Below, one piece after another: positions 24,929 through 34,394 of a DNA stretch of 39,446 bases. The position numbers were made by a program, and so were the translations under genes. The notes under the pieces were generated by a model. It had not been told where the DNA came from, did no database searches, and was given only the letters and a program-made list of their open reading frames with translations. The stretch's first letter is position 1. Every line of letters begins with the position of its first letter. The stretch is from JAVBLT01 sp031553315. Lineage in GTDB: Bacteria > Verrucomicrobiota > Kiritimatiellia > RFP12 > DVOR01. The stretch is taken from contig JAVBLT010000052.1 of assembly GCA_031553315.1 (NCBI GenBank), positions 1 to 39,446 on the forward strand. Direction: 5' to 3'.

Positions 24929-27900
24929 ATGGCTTTGTTTCTTCTGCCGGGGTCGGGTGCGGCGCTTTCTCCGTTTCGCGTGGAGGCTTATCAGGCGATG
25001 CTCGCGGAGGGTGGTTTTGCGGGTGCGGCGCTCACAACGCGCTGGATTTACCTGCTTTCCGTAACGGAGGCTCCCGCAGGCGAAACGCTGGCCCGGATCC
25101 GCACGCTGCTTGACGCCGCCGCCGAAAGCTGCCCCGTGGGGGGCTTTTGCGTGGCGCCGCGCATGGGCACGATCTCGCCCTGGTCGAGCAAGGCGACCGA
25201 CATTTTTCATTGCTGCGCCGTGCCGGGTGTGGAGCGGGTGGAGCGCGCGCTTTATATGGAAATTCGCCTCGGCGGTCGTTTGCTGGCTCCCGCCGACCTG
25301 GCGCCGGTCGTCGACCGCCTCCATGACCGGATGACGGAGGGCGTCTACACCGATCTCACGCATTTCTTCGCTGAAGCCAGGCCTGCGCCGGGGCGTTCCT
25401 TCGACGTGCTGGGCAAGGGCCGCGCCGCGCTCGAAGAGGCCAATGCGGAGATCGGTCTCGCGCTCAGCGCGGAGGAGATCGACTACCTTTTCAAGGCGTA
25501 TGCCGATGAGCGGCGCAACCCGACCGACACGGAGCTTGTGATGTTCGGCCAGGTCAACTCCGAGCACTGCCGCCATAAAATTTTCAACGCCGAGTGGATG
25601 ATCGACGGCCAGAAGCGCGATATCTCCCTCTTCGGCATGATCCGCAACACCCACACGCTTCACCCCGAGGGCACGCTTGTGGCCTACAAGGACAACTCGA
25701 GCGTGATCGAGGGCTTTGAGATCGACGCCTTTGAAGCCGATCCCTCCACGAACCGCTACGCTTTCTCCCGCCGCCGCATGGAGGTGCTCATGAAGGTGGA
25801 AACCCACAACCACCCCACCGCCATTTCGCCTTATCCGGGCGCGGCGACGGGGGTGGGCGGTGAAATCCGCGATGAAAGCGCCACCGGGCGCGCCTCGCGC
25901 ACGAAGGCGGGGCTCTGCGGGTTCTGTGTGTCGCACCTGCGCATTCCGGGGTTCGAGCAGCCGTGGGAGCGCCCGTTTGCGGAGCCTCCCGCGCGCCTCG
26001 CCTCGCCGCTGGCGATCATGACGGAAGGGCCTATCGGCGGCGCGGCGTTCGGCAACGAATTCGGGCGCCCTCAGCTGTGCGGCTTTTTCCGTACCTGCGA
26101 GGAACGCGTGGCGGAGCGTTACTGGGGCTACCACAAGCCCATCATGCTCGCCGGCGGCATGGGCAACATCCGCGGCGACCAGGTCGCCAAGCTTCCCGTG
26201 CCCCCGAAGGTGCTGATCGTGCAGATCGGCGGCCCGGCGATGCGCATCGGTCTGGGCGGCGGCGCGGCTTCTTCAATGGCTTCGGGCGCAAACCAGGCCA
26301 AGCTCGATTTCGATTCCGTTCAGCGCGGCAACGCCGAAATGCAGCGCCGCTGCCAGGGCGTGATCGACGCCTGCGCGGCGCTCGGCGCGGGCAATCCCAT
26401 TCTTTCGATTCACGACATCGGCGCCGGCGGTCTCTCCAACGGCTGCCCCGAGCTTGTGGAAGCCACCGGCGCGACCTTCCGCCTGCGCGCCGTGCACAAT
26501 GAAGAGCCCTCGATGAGCCCGATGGAAATCTGGTGCTGCGAGGCGCAGGAGCGCTATGTGCTCGCCATCCGCGCCGAAGACCGGCTGCTCTTTGAATCGT
26601 TTTGCGCGCGCGAGCGTTGCCCCGCGGCTTTCATCGGCGAAACGCGCGACGACCGCCGCCTTGTGCTGGAAGACGCCCATTTCGGCAACACCCCCATCGA
26701 CATGCGCGTGGATACCCTGCTCGGCAAACCGCCCCGGATGCTCCGCGATGTGCGGCACCTGCCGCCCGCCGGCGAGGCGCTGAGTTTTGCGGGGGCGACG
26801 GTCGAGGCCGCGCTGGAGCGCGTGCTGCGCTTCCCCGCCGTGGCGAACAAGACCTTCCTGATCGCCATCACCGACCGCAGCGTGACGGGGCTCGTGCACC
26901 GCGACCAGATGGTGGGCCCCTATCAGCTGCCCGTCGCCGATCACGCCGTGACCGCCACCGGCTACACCTGCACCACCGGCGAGGCGATGGCGATGGGCGA
27001 GCGCACCCCGCTGGCCATCGTCAACGCTCCCGCCTCGGGCCGCATGGCCGTGGCCGAAGCGATTCTCAACATCGCCTCCGCCCCCGTCGGGGCCATCGGC
27101 GCCGTCAAGCTCTCGGCCAACTGGATGTGCGCCTGCGGCGAACCGGGTGAAGACGCCCGCCTCTTCGATACGGTTCAGGCGCTGGGCATGGCGCTCTGCC
27201 CCGATCTGGGCATCTCGATTCCCGTGGGCAAAGACTCGCTCTCCATGCGCACCGTGTGGAAGGATTCCAAGGGCGCCGAGCACAAACAGGTCGGCCCCCT
27301 CAGCGCGATCATCACCGCGTTCGCGACGGTGACCGATGTGCGTAAAGACGTGACCCCCGAGCTGAAACCCGGCGATTCCGTGCTCCTTTTCGCCGACCTC
27401 GCCTGCGGAAAAACGCGTCTGGGCGGCTCCGCCCTCGCGCAGGTCTACAGCCAGATCGGCCTCGAAACGCCCGACCTCGAATCGCCCGAGTGCCTCAAAG
27501 CCTTTTTCAATGCCATGCAGGAGCTTGTCGGAGCCGGCCTCGTGCTCGCCTACCATGACCGGTCCGACGGCGGCCTCGCCGTGACCCTTGCCGAGATGGC
27601 GATGGCCGGCGGGCGCGGCGTGATGGCCGACCTGCCCGGAGCAGACCCGCTCGCGGCGCTCTTTAATGAAGAGCTCGGCGCGGTGCTTCAGATTGCCGCC
27701 GGCGATTTGCCCGCCGTTGAAGCCGTCTTTGCCCGCCACGGCATTCCCGCCGCGTGCATCGGCCGCCCCGTGGAAGAGAAAACCTTCCAGGTGATGGCCG
27801 GCGGCGAACCCGCGCTCGACACCACCCTCGCCGCGCTCCGCACGGCCTGGTCCGAAACCACGTATCGCATGCAGGCGCTTCGCGATCACCCCGGCTGCGC

Positions 27901-28774
27901 GAAGCAGGAATTCGAGCGCGCCGCCGACGAGGGCGACCCCGGCATGACTTTCACGCTGACCTACGAGCCCGATGAAGCGCCGGCGGCCTCAACCGAAAAG
28001 CCGCGCGTGGCGATCCTCCGCGAACAGGGCGTCAACGGTCACGTCGAAATGGCCGCCGCCTTCACGCTCGCCGGTTTTGAAGCGGTCGACGTGCACATGA
28101 CGGATCTCCTCTCGGGCCGCGTCACCCTCGAATCCTTCAAAGGTCTCGTGGCCTGCGGCGGTTTCTCTTACGGCGACGTTTTGGGCGCGGGCTCGGGCTG
28201 GGCGCGCTCCATCCTTTACAACGCCGGCATGCTCGCGATGTTCTCCGCCTTCTTCCAGCGCCCCGACACCTTCACCCTCGGCGTCTGCAACGGCTGCCAG
28301 ATGGTGTCGCAGCTCAAGGGCATCATCCCCGGCGCCGGCCACTGGCCCCGCTTCCTGCGCAACACCTCCGAACAGTTTGAAGGCCGCTACTGCACCCTCG
28401 AAGTGCTCGATTCGCCCTCCGTGCTCCTCAAGGGCATGGCCGGGTCGCGCATTCCGATCGCGGTGGCGCACGGCGAGGGCCGCGTGGCCTTCGATTCGCC
28501 CGCCGACCAGGCCGCCGCCGCGGCCTCGCTGCGCTATGTCGACGGGCGCGGCCAGCCGACCGAAGTTTATCCGCTGAACCCCAACGGTTCGACCGGCGGC
28601 CTCACCGGCTTCACTTCGAGCGACGGCCGGGCCACGATTCTCATGCCGCACCCCGAGCGCAGTTTCCGCGCCGTTCAGCTTTCCTACCGACCCGCCGCAT
28701 TCTGCCCGGGCGAGGCCGGTCCCTGGATGCGGCTCTTCCGCAATGCGTACCGCTTCGCGACCGGGCAGCAGTAA
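24929..28774 (+). CDS. purL: Phosphoribosylformylglycinamidine synthase, large single-chain form
   Basis: FGAR plus glutamine and ATP to FGAM in purine biosynthesis. It has 1281 residues, the length of the large proteobacterial/eukaryotic form that fuses synthetase and amidotransferase. Landmarks are GQVNSEHCRHKIF near 210, VETHNHPTAISPYPGAATGVGGEIRDE near 290, SIHDIGAGGLSNG near 490, and the C-terminal glutaminase with nucleophile C1120 in LGVCNGCQ and LMPHPERSFR near the end. The ATG at 24929 has AAAGGG upstream; the more upstream frame start is the -35 box. First gene of a plus-strand run that continues to dus. Confidence 0.97.
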   Translation: MALFLLPGSGAALSPFRVEAYQAMLAEGGFAGAALTTRWIYLLSVTEAPAGETLARIRTLLDAAAESCPVGGFCVAPRMGTISPWSSKATDIFHCCAVPGVERVERALYMEIRLGGRLLAPADLAPVVDRLHDRMTEGVYTDLTHFFAEARPAPGRSFDVLGKGRAALEEANAEIGLALSAEEIDYLFKAYADERRNPTDTELVMFGQVNSEHCRHKIFNAEWMIDGQKRDISLFGMIRNTHTLHPEGTLVAYKDNSSVIEGFEIDAFEADPSTNRYAFSRRRMEVLMKVETHNHPTAISPYPGAATGVGGEIRDESATGRASRTKAGLCGFCVSHLRIPGFEQPWERPFAEPPARLASPLAIMTEGPIGGAAFGNEFGRPQLCGFFRTCEERVAERYWGYHKPIMLAGGMGNIRGDQVAKLPVPPKVLIVQIGGPAMRIGLGGGAASSMASGANQAKLDFDSVQRGNAEMQRRCQGVIDACAALGAGNPILSIHDIGAGGLSNGCPELVEATGATFRLRAVHNEEPSMSPMEIWCCEAQERYVLAIRAEDRLLFESFCARERCPAAFIGETRDDRRLVLEDAHFGNTPIDMRVDTLLGKPPRMLRDVRHLPPAGEALSFAGATVEAALERVLRFPAVANKTFLIAITDRSVTGLVHRDQMVGPYQLPVADHAVTATGYTCTTGEAMAMGERTPLAIVNAPASGRMAVAEAILNIASAPVGAIGAVKLSANWMCACGEPGEDARLFDTVQALGMALCPDLGISIPVGKDSLSMRTVWKDSKGAEHKQVGPLSAIITAFATVTDVRKDVTPELKPGDSVLLFADLACGKTRLGGSALAQVYSQIGLETPDLESPECLKAFFNAMQELVGAGLVLAYHDRSDGGLAVTLAEMAMAGGRGVMADLPGADPLAALFNEELGAVLQIAAGDLPAVEAVFARHGIPAACIGRPVEEKTFQVMAGGEPALDTTLAALRTAWSETTYRMQALRDHPGCAKQEFERAADEGDPGMTFTLTYEPDEAPAASTEKPRVAILREQGVNGHVEMAAAFTLAGFEAVDVHMTDLLSGRVTLESFKGLVACGGFSYGDVLGAGSGWARSILYNAGMLAMFSAFFQRPDTFTLGVCNGCQMVSQLKGIIPGAGHWPRFLRNTSEQFEGRYCTLEVLDSPSVLLKGMAGSRIPIAVAHGEGRVAFDSPADQAAAAASLRYVDGRGQPTEVYPLNPNGSTGGLTGFTSSDGRATILMPHPERSFRAVQLSYRPAAFCPGEAGPWMRLFRNAYRFATGQQ

Positions 28775-28788
28775 GAGGGAGGCCTGCC

Positions 28789-30897
28789 ATGGCGCGGCGT
28801 TTCTTCAACCAGTTTATCCAGCGCATCAAACATGAGGCGCGCCACCGCCCCGGCGATGTGACCATCACCGACAACAGCGGCAAAAAGCGCACCTTTGAAG
28901 CCTACGACTGGGGGTGCGACACCTTTGTGTTCGAGACCCGCCTGGCTTCCATCGAGGACAACGCCCGCCTTCCCGTCTCGGTTGTGCGCAAATCGGTTCT
29001 GGTGCGCGGCGCGGCGGGGTTCGTCTTCATCGCCACCTGCGGGAACCACAGCGTGGCCCTGGCGCCGCTGATGAACGGCATGCTCTGGAACCTGGGGCAG
29101 GTCGCGCCGAAACACCGATCGGCGGCCATCCGCGAGCGGGTCGTCGTCGGCAACGTCAACGAAAACGCCATCGACATTTACCAGCGCGATACCCTCCTCG
29201 ATGCCATGCAGGAGGCCGACGACTGGTTCAGAGGCGTGGGGCTCGGCCTGGATCGCGTCTGCTTCGTGGAGCGCATTCCCGCCACGCTTGAGCGTTACCG
29301 CGCGTGCGGTCAGGAGTGGCGCTTCCGCACGCAGGCCTGCACGCGTTCGGGCATGGAAGCCTTCTGCCGGATGAGCCACCGCTCCATCGACACCTCCGCG
29401 CAGTATTATTACGGCGTGAAGGGGATTCATTTTCTCACTTACCCCGAATTCGTGCGCGTGGTGGGCCTGGCGCGCGAAGATCCCGCCGCCGTGGTGGCGG
29501 TTTTGCGCGAATGGGTGGCGCTCTCCAACGGCTCGCGCTTTTCCAATATGCGCCTGCTTAAATACCAGGGGCACAGGGAAATCGATTTCTTCGGCCTCAA
29601 AACCGGCCGGGCCGAAAGCCTCATCGTGCCCGGCCTTGAGCGGATGCTCGAAGGCATCACGATTGGCCGGTCGCTCCCCGGAGATGTGGCCGAAACGCTC
29701 GCAGGCATTGCCGCCGTCTTCAAACAGGCGCTTGAGCTCCCCGCCTATGCCGATGAAACCAGCGATGCCTTCATCCTCGATCTCTACCGCCACCTCACCG
29801 GCGCCGTTTACCTCGATGCCGACGAAACCCTTTCCCCCCATTTCGACGACCGCCGCGTGGCGCTTCCCGGCGCCACCTACAGCGGCGGAAAGGCCGAGCC
29901 GCACCCCAACGCCGATGCCCGTTCGCTCTCGATCATTGCCCAGCTCGAACACATGCTCAACTTCAACGAAAGCATGGAATACGTCAACATCTACGAAATC
30001 CGCTCTTGCGAAGATCTGCCGATCGGTCAGGGCAACACCCGTGAAATCGTCTACAAAACCAACCGGAAACCCCTCGTTTCGAGCCTCATTGAAAAGCGTT
30101 TCGCCTCATCGCGCCCCGGCTACGGCAGCTACATGCTCACCCGGGTGAACGCCTTCCGCGCGCTCGGCGCCACCTATTGCTCCTACCAGCTGCTCACACG
30201 CCTCAACGACCGAAACCGCGCCGAAATGCACTTTTTCCTGCGCGATTGGTGCCCCGGAAACTCCATCGACTTCATCTCCCCCGGCTGCTTCGTTTCCTCC
30301 GGGAACGATTCCGACCAGACTGAAGACGCGGAGATTCTCGAGAAGCTCGTCTTCCTCTACGGCGAAGCCGCCGCGCAGAACCTCATCGCCAAAAAATACG
30401 TGGCCGAAGAGAATTCCAACCGCTACGGCATCGGCAAGGAAATCTTTGAATTCGCCTTTGATCCCCGCCGCATGAAAGAAGTGCCCGTGGCGGTGCGCAT
30501 CTGCTCCATCCGCGGCATCATGGGGTGGCCCAACCATGCCCAGACCCCGGAAAACCTCCAGGCCGTCTACCGCTTCTACCTGCGCGTTTTCGCCGAAAAA
30601 CTCTGCGCGTTCTGGCGCAGGCACAGCGCCGCCTGCCCCCTCAACACGCTCGCCAACGCCTATTTTGAAGGCTTCGCCGCCAAAACGACCGAAATGCATT
30701 GGAATTACCGCATGCGCCAAGGCGCGTTTGACACCTTCGAGCCGCATCTGCGCCCCGGTTTCGAGTTTGAAGCGCGTTGGGAATTCGCCCTTTGGGCCCT
30801 CTGCGAACAATTCAACAGCCTCGCCGTCTTGCGCGAACAGTTTATGGATTATGTGCGCGATTGCCTGATCGCTTCACGGCAGAACGGAAAATCATGA
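28789..30897 (+). CDS. Large conserved-looking soluble protein of unknown family (702 aa)
   Basis: I do not recognise this protein. It is 702 residues, with no signal peptide and no membrane segment. It has 15 scattered Cys (none in CxxC pairs) and many aromatic/His-rich stretches, such as GGFVFIATCGNHSVALAPLMNG-like around 75-95 and SAQYYYGVKGIHFLTYPEF near 205. GAGGGAGG lies 6 nt before the ATG, 14 nt behind purL, and its stop overlaps the M24 peptidase start by ATGA, so it is a fully integrated operon member. Codon use matches the neighbours, which argues for a long-resident gene rather than recent transfer. Enzyme class cannot be assigned. Confidence 0.75.
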   Translation: MARRFFNQFIQRIKHEARHRPGDVTITDNSGKKRTFEAYDWGCDTFVFETRLASIEDNARLPVSVVRKSVLVRGAAGFVFIATCGNHSVALAPLMNGMLWNLGQVAPKHRSAAIRERVVVGNVNENAIDIYQRDTLLDAMQEADDWFRGVGLGLDRVCFVERIPATLERYRACGQEWRFRTQACTRSGMEAFCRMSHRSIDTSAQYYYGVKGIHFLTYPEFVRVVGLAREDPAAVVAVLREWVALSNGSRFSNMRLLKYQGHREIDFFGLKTGRAESLIVPGLERMLEGITIGRSLPGDVAETLAGIAAVFKQALELPAYADETSDAFILDLYRHLTGAVYLDADETLSPHFDDRRVALPGATYSGGKAEPHPNADARSLSIIAQLEHMLNFNESMEYVNIYEIRSCEDLPIGQGNTREIVYKTNRKPLVSSLIEKRFASSRPGYGSYMLTRVNAFRALGATYCSYQLLTRLNDRNRAEMHFFLRDWCPGNSIDFISPGCFVSSGNDSDQTEDAEILEKLVFLYGEAAAQNLIAKKYVAEENSNRYGIGKEIFEFAFDPRRMKEVPVAVRICSIRGIMGWPNHAQTPENLQAVYRFYLRVFAEKLCAFWRRHSAACPLNTLANAYFEGFAAKTTEMHWNYRMRQGAFDTFEPHLRPGFEFEARWEFALWALCEQFNSLAVLREQFMDYVRDCLIASRQNGKS

Positions 30898-32060
30898 ACA
30901 TCGCTCTCGAAACCCCGGCCGTCGCCCGCATCCGCGCCGCACTGGCCGCCCAGAACATCGACGCCTGCCTCATCGGCATGGCGATCAACCAGCTCCACGC
31001 CGTCGGCCGCATCTGGCTGGGCTTCCTCTACGTGCCCGCCAAAGGCGCGCCGCTGGCCTTCGTCAAACGGCCCAACGACTGGTCCGGCGAGGGTATCGTG
31101 CCCTTCCGCCGCCCCGAAGACATCCCCGCCCTGCTCATGGCCAACGGCCTTGCCCTCCCGCGCCTCGCCGCGCTGGAAGACGACGATCTCCCCTGGTCCG
31201 AGCGCCACCGCCTCGCCATCTGCTTCCCCGGCGCCGCCTTCGCCAACGGTTCGCTCATCCTCCGCCGGCTCCGCGCCGTGAAGCTCCCTTCCGAGCTCGC
31301 CGTGATGCGCGAAGGCGCCCTCCGCCATGCCGCCGCCGTCGACCGCTTCGCCTCCCTCTGGCGGCCCGGCATGACCGACCGCGAATTCGCCAACGCCATG
31401 AGCGCCGAAGTGCTCAAAGCCGGCAGCCTCGGCCTCTTCCGCGCCGCCGGCCGCAGCATGGATGTGTTTATGGGCAGCGTGCTGGGCGGCGACAACGCCG
31501 CCGCGCCCTCGCCCTTCGATTTCGCCCTCGGCGGCCGCGGCCCCGACCCCTCCATTCCCGTGGGGGCCGACGGCACCGTGCTCAAACCCGGCATGACCGT
31601 CATGGCCGACGTGTCGTACAACTGGCACGGCTACCTGACCGACCTCTCGCGCACCCTCGCCATCGGCCAAATTCCCGAAGAAGCCCACCGCCTCCACGCC
31701 CTCGCCATCGCCATTGAAGACCGCGTGGCCGCTCTGGGCAAACCCGGCGCCGGGTGCGAGGCGCTCTATGAGGAAGCCCTGCGCATGGCCGCCGAGGCCG
31801 GCGCGGAGGGGTGTTTCATGGGCCTGGCGCAAAAAGCCAAATTCATCGGCCACGGCACAGGGCTCGTCATCAACGAATGGCCGGTCATCGGCGCGCGCTC
31901 CCGCGACGTGCTGGAAACGGGTATGGTCATTGCCCTTGAACCCAAATTCATCGTGCCCGGCGTGGGCGCGGTGGGCGTGGAAGATACCTTCGAGGTCACC
32001 CCCAACGGCATGGAGCGCCTGACGCTCTGCGACCGGGCGATCAAAACGATCAAGGATTGA
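30894..32060 (+). CDS. M24-family metallopeptidase (Xaa-Pro aminopeptidase-like)
   Basis: Pita-bread fold peptidase of 388 residues. An N-terminal creatinase-like domain (about 1-150) precedes the catalytic domain. All five dinuclear-metal ligands are visible: D239 (MADVSYNW), D250 (LTDLSRTL), H320 (FIGHGTGL), E349 (ALEPKF) and E363 (GVEDTFEV). It probably removes residues from Xaa-Pro peptides in the cytoplasm, though some relatives act on other amide substrates. The start overlaps the preceding stop (ATGA). The MraY-like gene follows after four bases. Confidence 0.9.
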   Translation: MNIALETPAVARIRAALAAQNIDACLIGMAINQLHAVGRIWLGFLYVPAKGAPLAFVKRPNDWSGEGIVPFRRPEDIPALLMANGLALPRLAALEDDDLPWSERHRLAICFPGAAFANGSLILRRLRAVKLPSELAVMREGALRHAAAVDRFASLWRPGMTDREFANAMSAEVLKAGSLGLFRAAGRSMDVFMGSVLGGDNAAAPSPFDFALGGRGPDPSIPVGADGTVLKPGMTVMADVSYNWHGYLTDLSRTLAIGQIPEEAHRLHALAIAIEDRVAALGKPGAGCEALYEEALRMAAEAGAEGCFMGLAQKAKFIGHGTGLVINEWPVIGARSRDVLETGMVIALEPKFIVPGVGAVGVEDTFEVTPNGMERLTLCDRAIKTIKD

Positions 32061-32064
32061 AGAA

Positions 32065-33192
32065 ATGCTGTATTGGATTGCACCGTGGCTTGAGGCACAT
32101 GCCTGGGGGCCGTTTCGTCTTCTGGGGTCACACAGCGTGCTGCTCGGCACGGGCGCCGCTCTGGGCGCTTTCCTCGTGTGGCTCTTCCTGCCGCGCGGGT
32201 GGGGCATTTTGCCGACCGACCGCGGCAAAGCGGCGGCGGCCGACGGCGGCCACGCCTCCAAAGGCAAGCCGACCGGCGCGGGGTACCTGATCGCCTGGAT
32301 CCTCCTGCCCGTGATTCTGTTTTTCGTGCCGCTGACGCTCTGGGATTTCGGCGTGGTCGCCTGCCTCTACGCCAGCATGCTCTTCGGCTACTGGGATGAT
32401 AAAAGCACCTGCCCCTGGGGCGAGCTCCGAAAAGGCCTGCTCGATGCCGCCGTGGCGCTCTTCGCCGCGTTTTGCCTCTGCAAGGGGCACAGCGTCACCA
32501 TCTGGCTGCCGCTCACCACGCACGAATTCCTCATTCCCGTGTGGGCCTATGTGCCCTGCGCCGCGGCGCTCCTCTGGCTCACCACCAACGCCACCAACTG
32601 CTCCGACGGCGTCGACGAACTCGCCGGGTCGCTCACCCTGGTCTCCCTGGCCGCCATGACGGCTTTCCTCTATGTGATCGTCGGCCACTTCGGCGTCGCC
32701 GCCTACCTGAAGCTTCCCTTCGCCCCCCTGGCGCCGCGCTGGGCGATTCTTTCCGCCATCGCCGCCGGCGGCCTCGCCGGCTACCTCTGGTACAACGCCG
32801 AGCCCAGCAACGTGCTGATGGGCGACGCCGGCTCGCGCATGTTCGGCTTCCTCGTCGGCATCATGGTCCTGATTTCCGGCAACCCCTTCCTCATTCTCAT
32901 GGTCTCGCCCGTGGTGCTCCTCAACGGCGGCACCGGCCTCGTGAAGCTCGTGCTTCTGCGCTCCTTCCGCTGCATCGGGTTCGACGTGCGCTCCAAAGAC
33001 AAACGCGTGGAAAAACCCGGCTCAAAGCCCGTCATGCCCGGCCTCGACCTCTTCCACGCCGTGCGCTTTCCCCTGCACGACCACTGCCGGAGAAAGCTTC
33101 ACTGGAGCTCCTCCCAGATCGTCATGCGCTTTGTGCTGATGCAATCGTTCCTCATTCCGGTCTTCTTCATCCTCCTGGTGAAGATCCGATGA
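32065..33192 (+). CDS. mraY: MraY-like phospho-N-acetylmuramoyl-pentapeptide transferase
   Basis: Polytopic membrane enzyme of 375 residues that attaches UDP-MurNAc-pentapeptide to undecaprenyl phosphate, the first lipid step of peptidoglycan synthesis. About ten hydrophobic helices are visible. Active-site aspartates appear as D111-D112 (GYWDDKST), D181 and D184 in NATNCSDGVDELAG, and D254 in LMGDAGS. The C-terminal HHH motif is H338-D339-H340 (PLHDHC) with W/VMRF following, and the N-terminal PTMGG motif is KPTGAG, so it is a divergent member. AAGGA lies 8 nt before the ATG. It is located away from any visible mur/fts cluster. Confidence 0.85.
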   Translation: MLYWIAPWLEAHAWGPFRLLGSHSVLLGTGAALGAFLVWLFLPRGWGILPTDRGKAAAADGGHASKGKPTGAGYLIAWILLPVILFFVPLTLWDFGVVACLYASMLFGYWDDKSTCPWGELRKGLLDAAVALFAAFCLCKGHSVTIWLPLTTHEFLIPVWAYVPCAAALLWLTTNATNCSDGVDELAGSLTLVSLAAMTAFLYVIVGHFGVAAYLKLPFAPLAPRWAILSAIAAGGLAGYLWYNAEPSNVLMGDAGSRMFGFLVGIMVLISGNPFLILMVSPVVLLNGGTGLVKLVLLRSFRCIGFDVRSKDKRVEKPGSKPVMPGLDLFHAVRFPLHDHCRRKLHWSSSQIVMRFVLMQSFLIPVFFILLVKIR

Positions 33193-34136
33193 GCGACAGC
33201 CTCATCCTCGCGCCCCTGCGCGGCGTGACGGGGCTTCAGTTCCGCACCGTTTTCCAGCGCCACTTCACCGGCCTCGACCGCGCCGTGGCGCCCTTCATCC
33301 CCACCGTGGCGGGCGAGAAAATCAAGCCCGCGCTGTTAAAGGAAATCGATCCCGCGCTGAACCCGCCCCGCCTCCCCCTCACGCCGCAGGTCATCGGCCG
33401 CGACCCCGCCGAGCTCCGCGTGATGCTCGAAGCCATCCGCGCCCTCGGCTACACCGCCTGCGACCTCAACTGCGGCTGCCCCTGGCCCTTCGTGGCCAAA
33501 AAAGGCCGCGGATCCGGATTGCCCGCCGATGAAAAACGCTTCGCCGCCATGCTCGAAGCCGGTTGCGCCGCCATGCCCGGCGGCTTTTCCATCAAGATCC
33601 GCCTCGGCGTGAAAACACCCGACCTCCTCATGAAACGCATGGATCTGATCAACGCCTTTCCCCTGTGCGAGGTCACGATCCACCCGCGCACCGCCGCGCA
33701 AATGTACGAAGGAAGCGTGGATCTCGACCGCTTCGCCCAAGCCGCGGCGGCCTGCCGCCATCCCGTCGTCTACAACGGCGACATCCGCACCCTGGCCGAT
33801 TTCACCCGCTTCAAAGCGCTTTTTCCCGCCATTGACCGCTGGATGATCGGGCGCTGGGTCGCCGCGAACCCCTTCCTGCCCGAAATGATCAAAAGCGGCC
33901 AAGACTCCCGCGCCCCCGACCGCCTCCAAGCCTGGCTCCACGATTATTTCGAAACCTGCCGCGCCGCTTCCTGCGGCGACGCCCCCCTGCTGGGCCGCAT
34001 GAAGGAGCTCTGGAGCTACCTCCACACCGGCCTCCACCAGGGCCAGCGCCTCTGGGATCTCATTAAAATCTGCCGCACCGCCGACGAATACCGGCGGATT
34101 GTCGATTCCGCACGGTTCCGTTTTCAACCGTTTTAG
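33189..34136 (+). CDS. tRNA-dihydrouridine synthase
   Basis: FMN-dependent enzyme that reduces uridines in the tRNA D-loop. It has 315 residues. The N-terminus LAPLRGVTGLQFR is the FMN-binding entry, LNCGCPWPFV near 95 carries the catalytic Cys, and IKIRLGV and VTIHPRTAAQMYEG hold the FMN Lys/His. The ATG overlaps the MraY-like stop (ATGA). The subfamily (DusA, B or C) is not decided from sequence alone. Its TAG stop is the first three bases of the palindromic element that follows, as at purC. Confidence 0.92.
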   Translation: MSDSLILAPLRGVTGLQFRTVFQRHFTGLDRAVAPFIPTVAGEKIKPALLKEIDPALNPPRLPLTPQVIGRDPAELRVMLEAIRALGYTACDLNCGCPWPFVAKKGRGSGLPADEKRFAAMLEAGCAAMPGGFSIKIRLGVKTPDLLMKRMDLINAFPLCEVTIHPRTAAQMYEGSVDLDRFAQAAAACRHPVVYNGDIRTLADFTRFKALFPAIDRWMIGRWVAANPFLPEMIKSGQDSRAPDRLQAWLHDYFETCRAASCGDAPLLGRMKELWSYLHTGLHQGQRLWDLIKICRTADEYRRIVDSARFRFQPF

Positions 34137-34294
34137 AGCATATTTAAAATGAAACTTCGGCTTTTTTCACCGCTTTTGCTTTTTCACTTCATCCTTTCAG
34201 GTCGCCGTAGCGTTGCTACGGCTCGCGTTCAAGGATTCGTCAAAAATCAAAATCAATTTCAAAAATCACGAAGTTTCAATTTAAACCTGTTCTA
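34134..34294 (+). repeat. Dispersed palindromic element, copy 2 (complete, 161 bp)
   Basis: Bounded by 26-bp imperfect terminal inverted repeats at 34134-34159 and 34269-34294 (22 of 26 match), starting TAGAGCAT and ending TGTTCTA. The interior arms are T-rich on one side and A-rich on the other and pair further, converging on a perfect core stem CCGTAGC-GTT-GCTACGG (34205-34221). The whole element can therefore fold into one long hairpin. The first TAG is the dus stop codon. Same orientation relative to the upstream gene as copy 1 behind purC. No coding capacity, so MITE-like or structural 3' UTR are the options. Confidence 0.85.
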
Positions 34295-34342
34295 ACGGTG
34301 TATACGGCGAGACGCACCTCTTTGCCAAAAAAAGAACAACGC

Positions 34343-34371
34343 TTGTTTTGTTGCGGATTTCGATTCATAAT
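34343..34371 (+). promoter_or_regulatory. Probable promoter of the LamG/beta-strand protein gene
   Basis: TTGTTT (34343-34348), 17 nt, CATAAT (34366-34371). Expected start is near 34378, about 17 nt before the ATG; GGAAGGA supplies the ribosome site. Confidence 0.6.
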
Positions 34372-34394
34372 CCCTTTAACGGAAGGATATTGAT

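Noticed and set aside
26273..27889. 538-codon minus-strand frame inside purL
   Set aside because: Antisense shadow; purL is continuous and complete on the plus strand.
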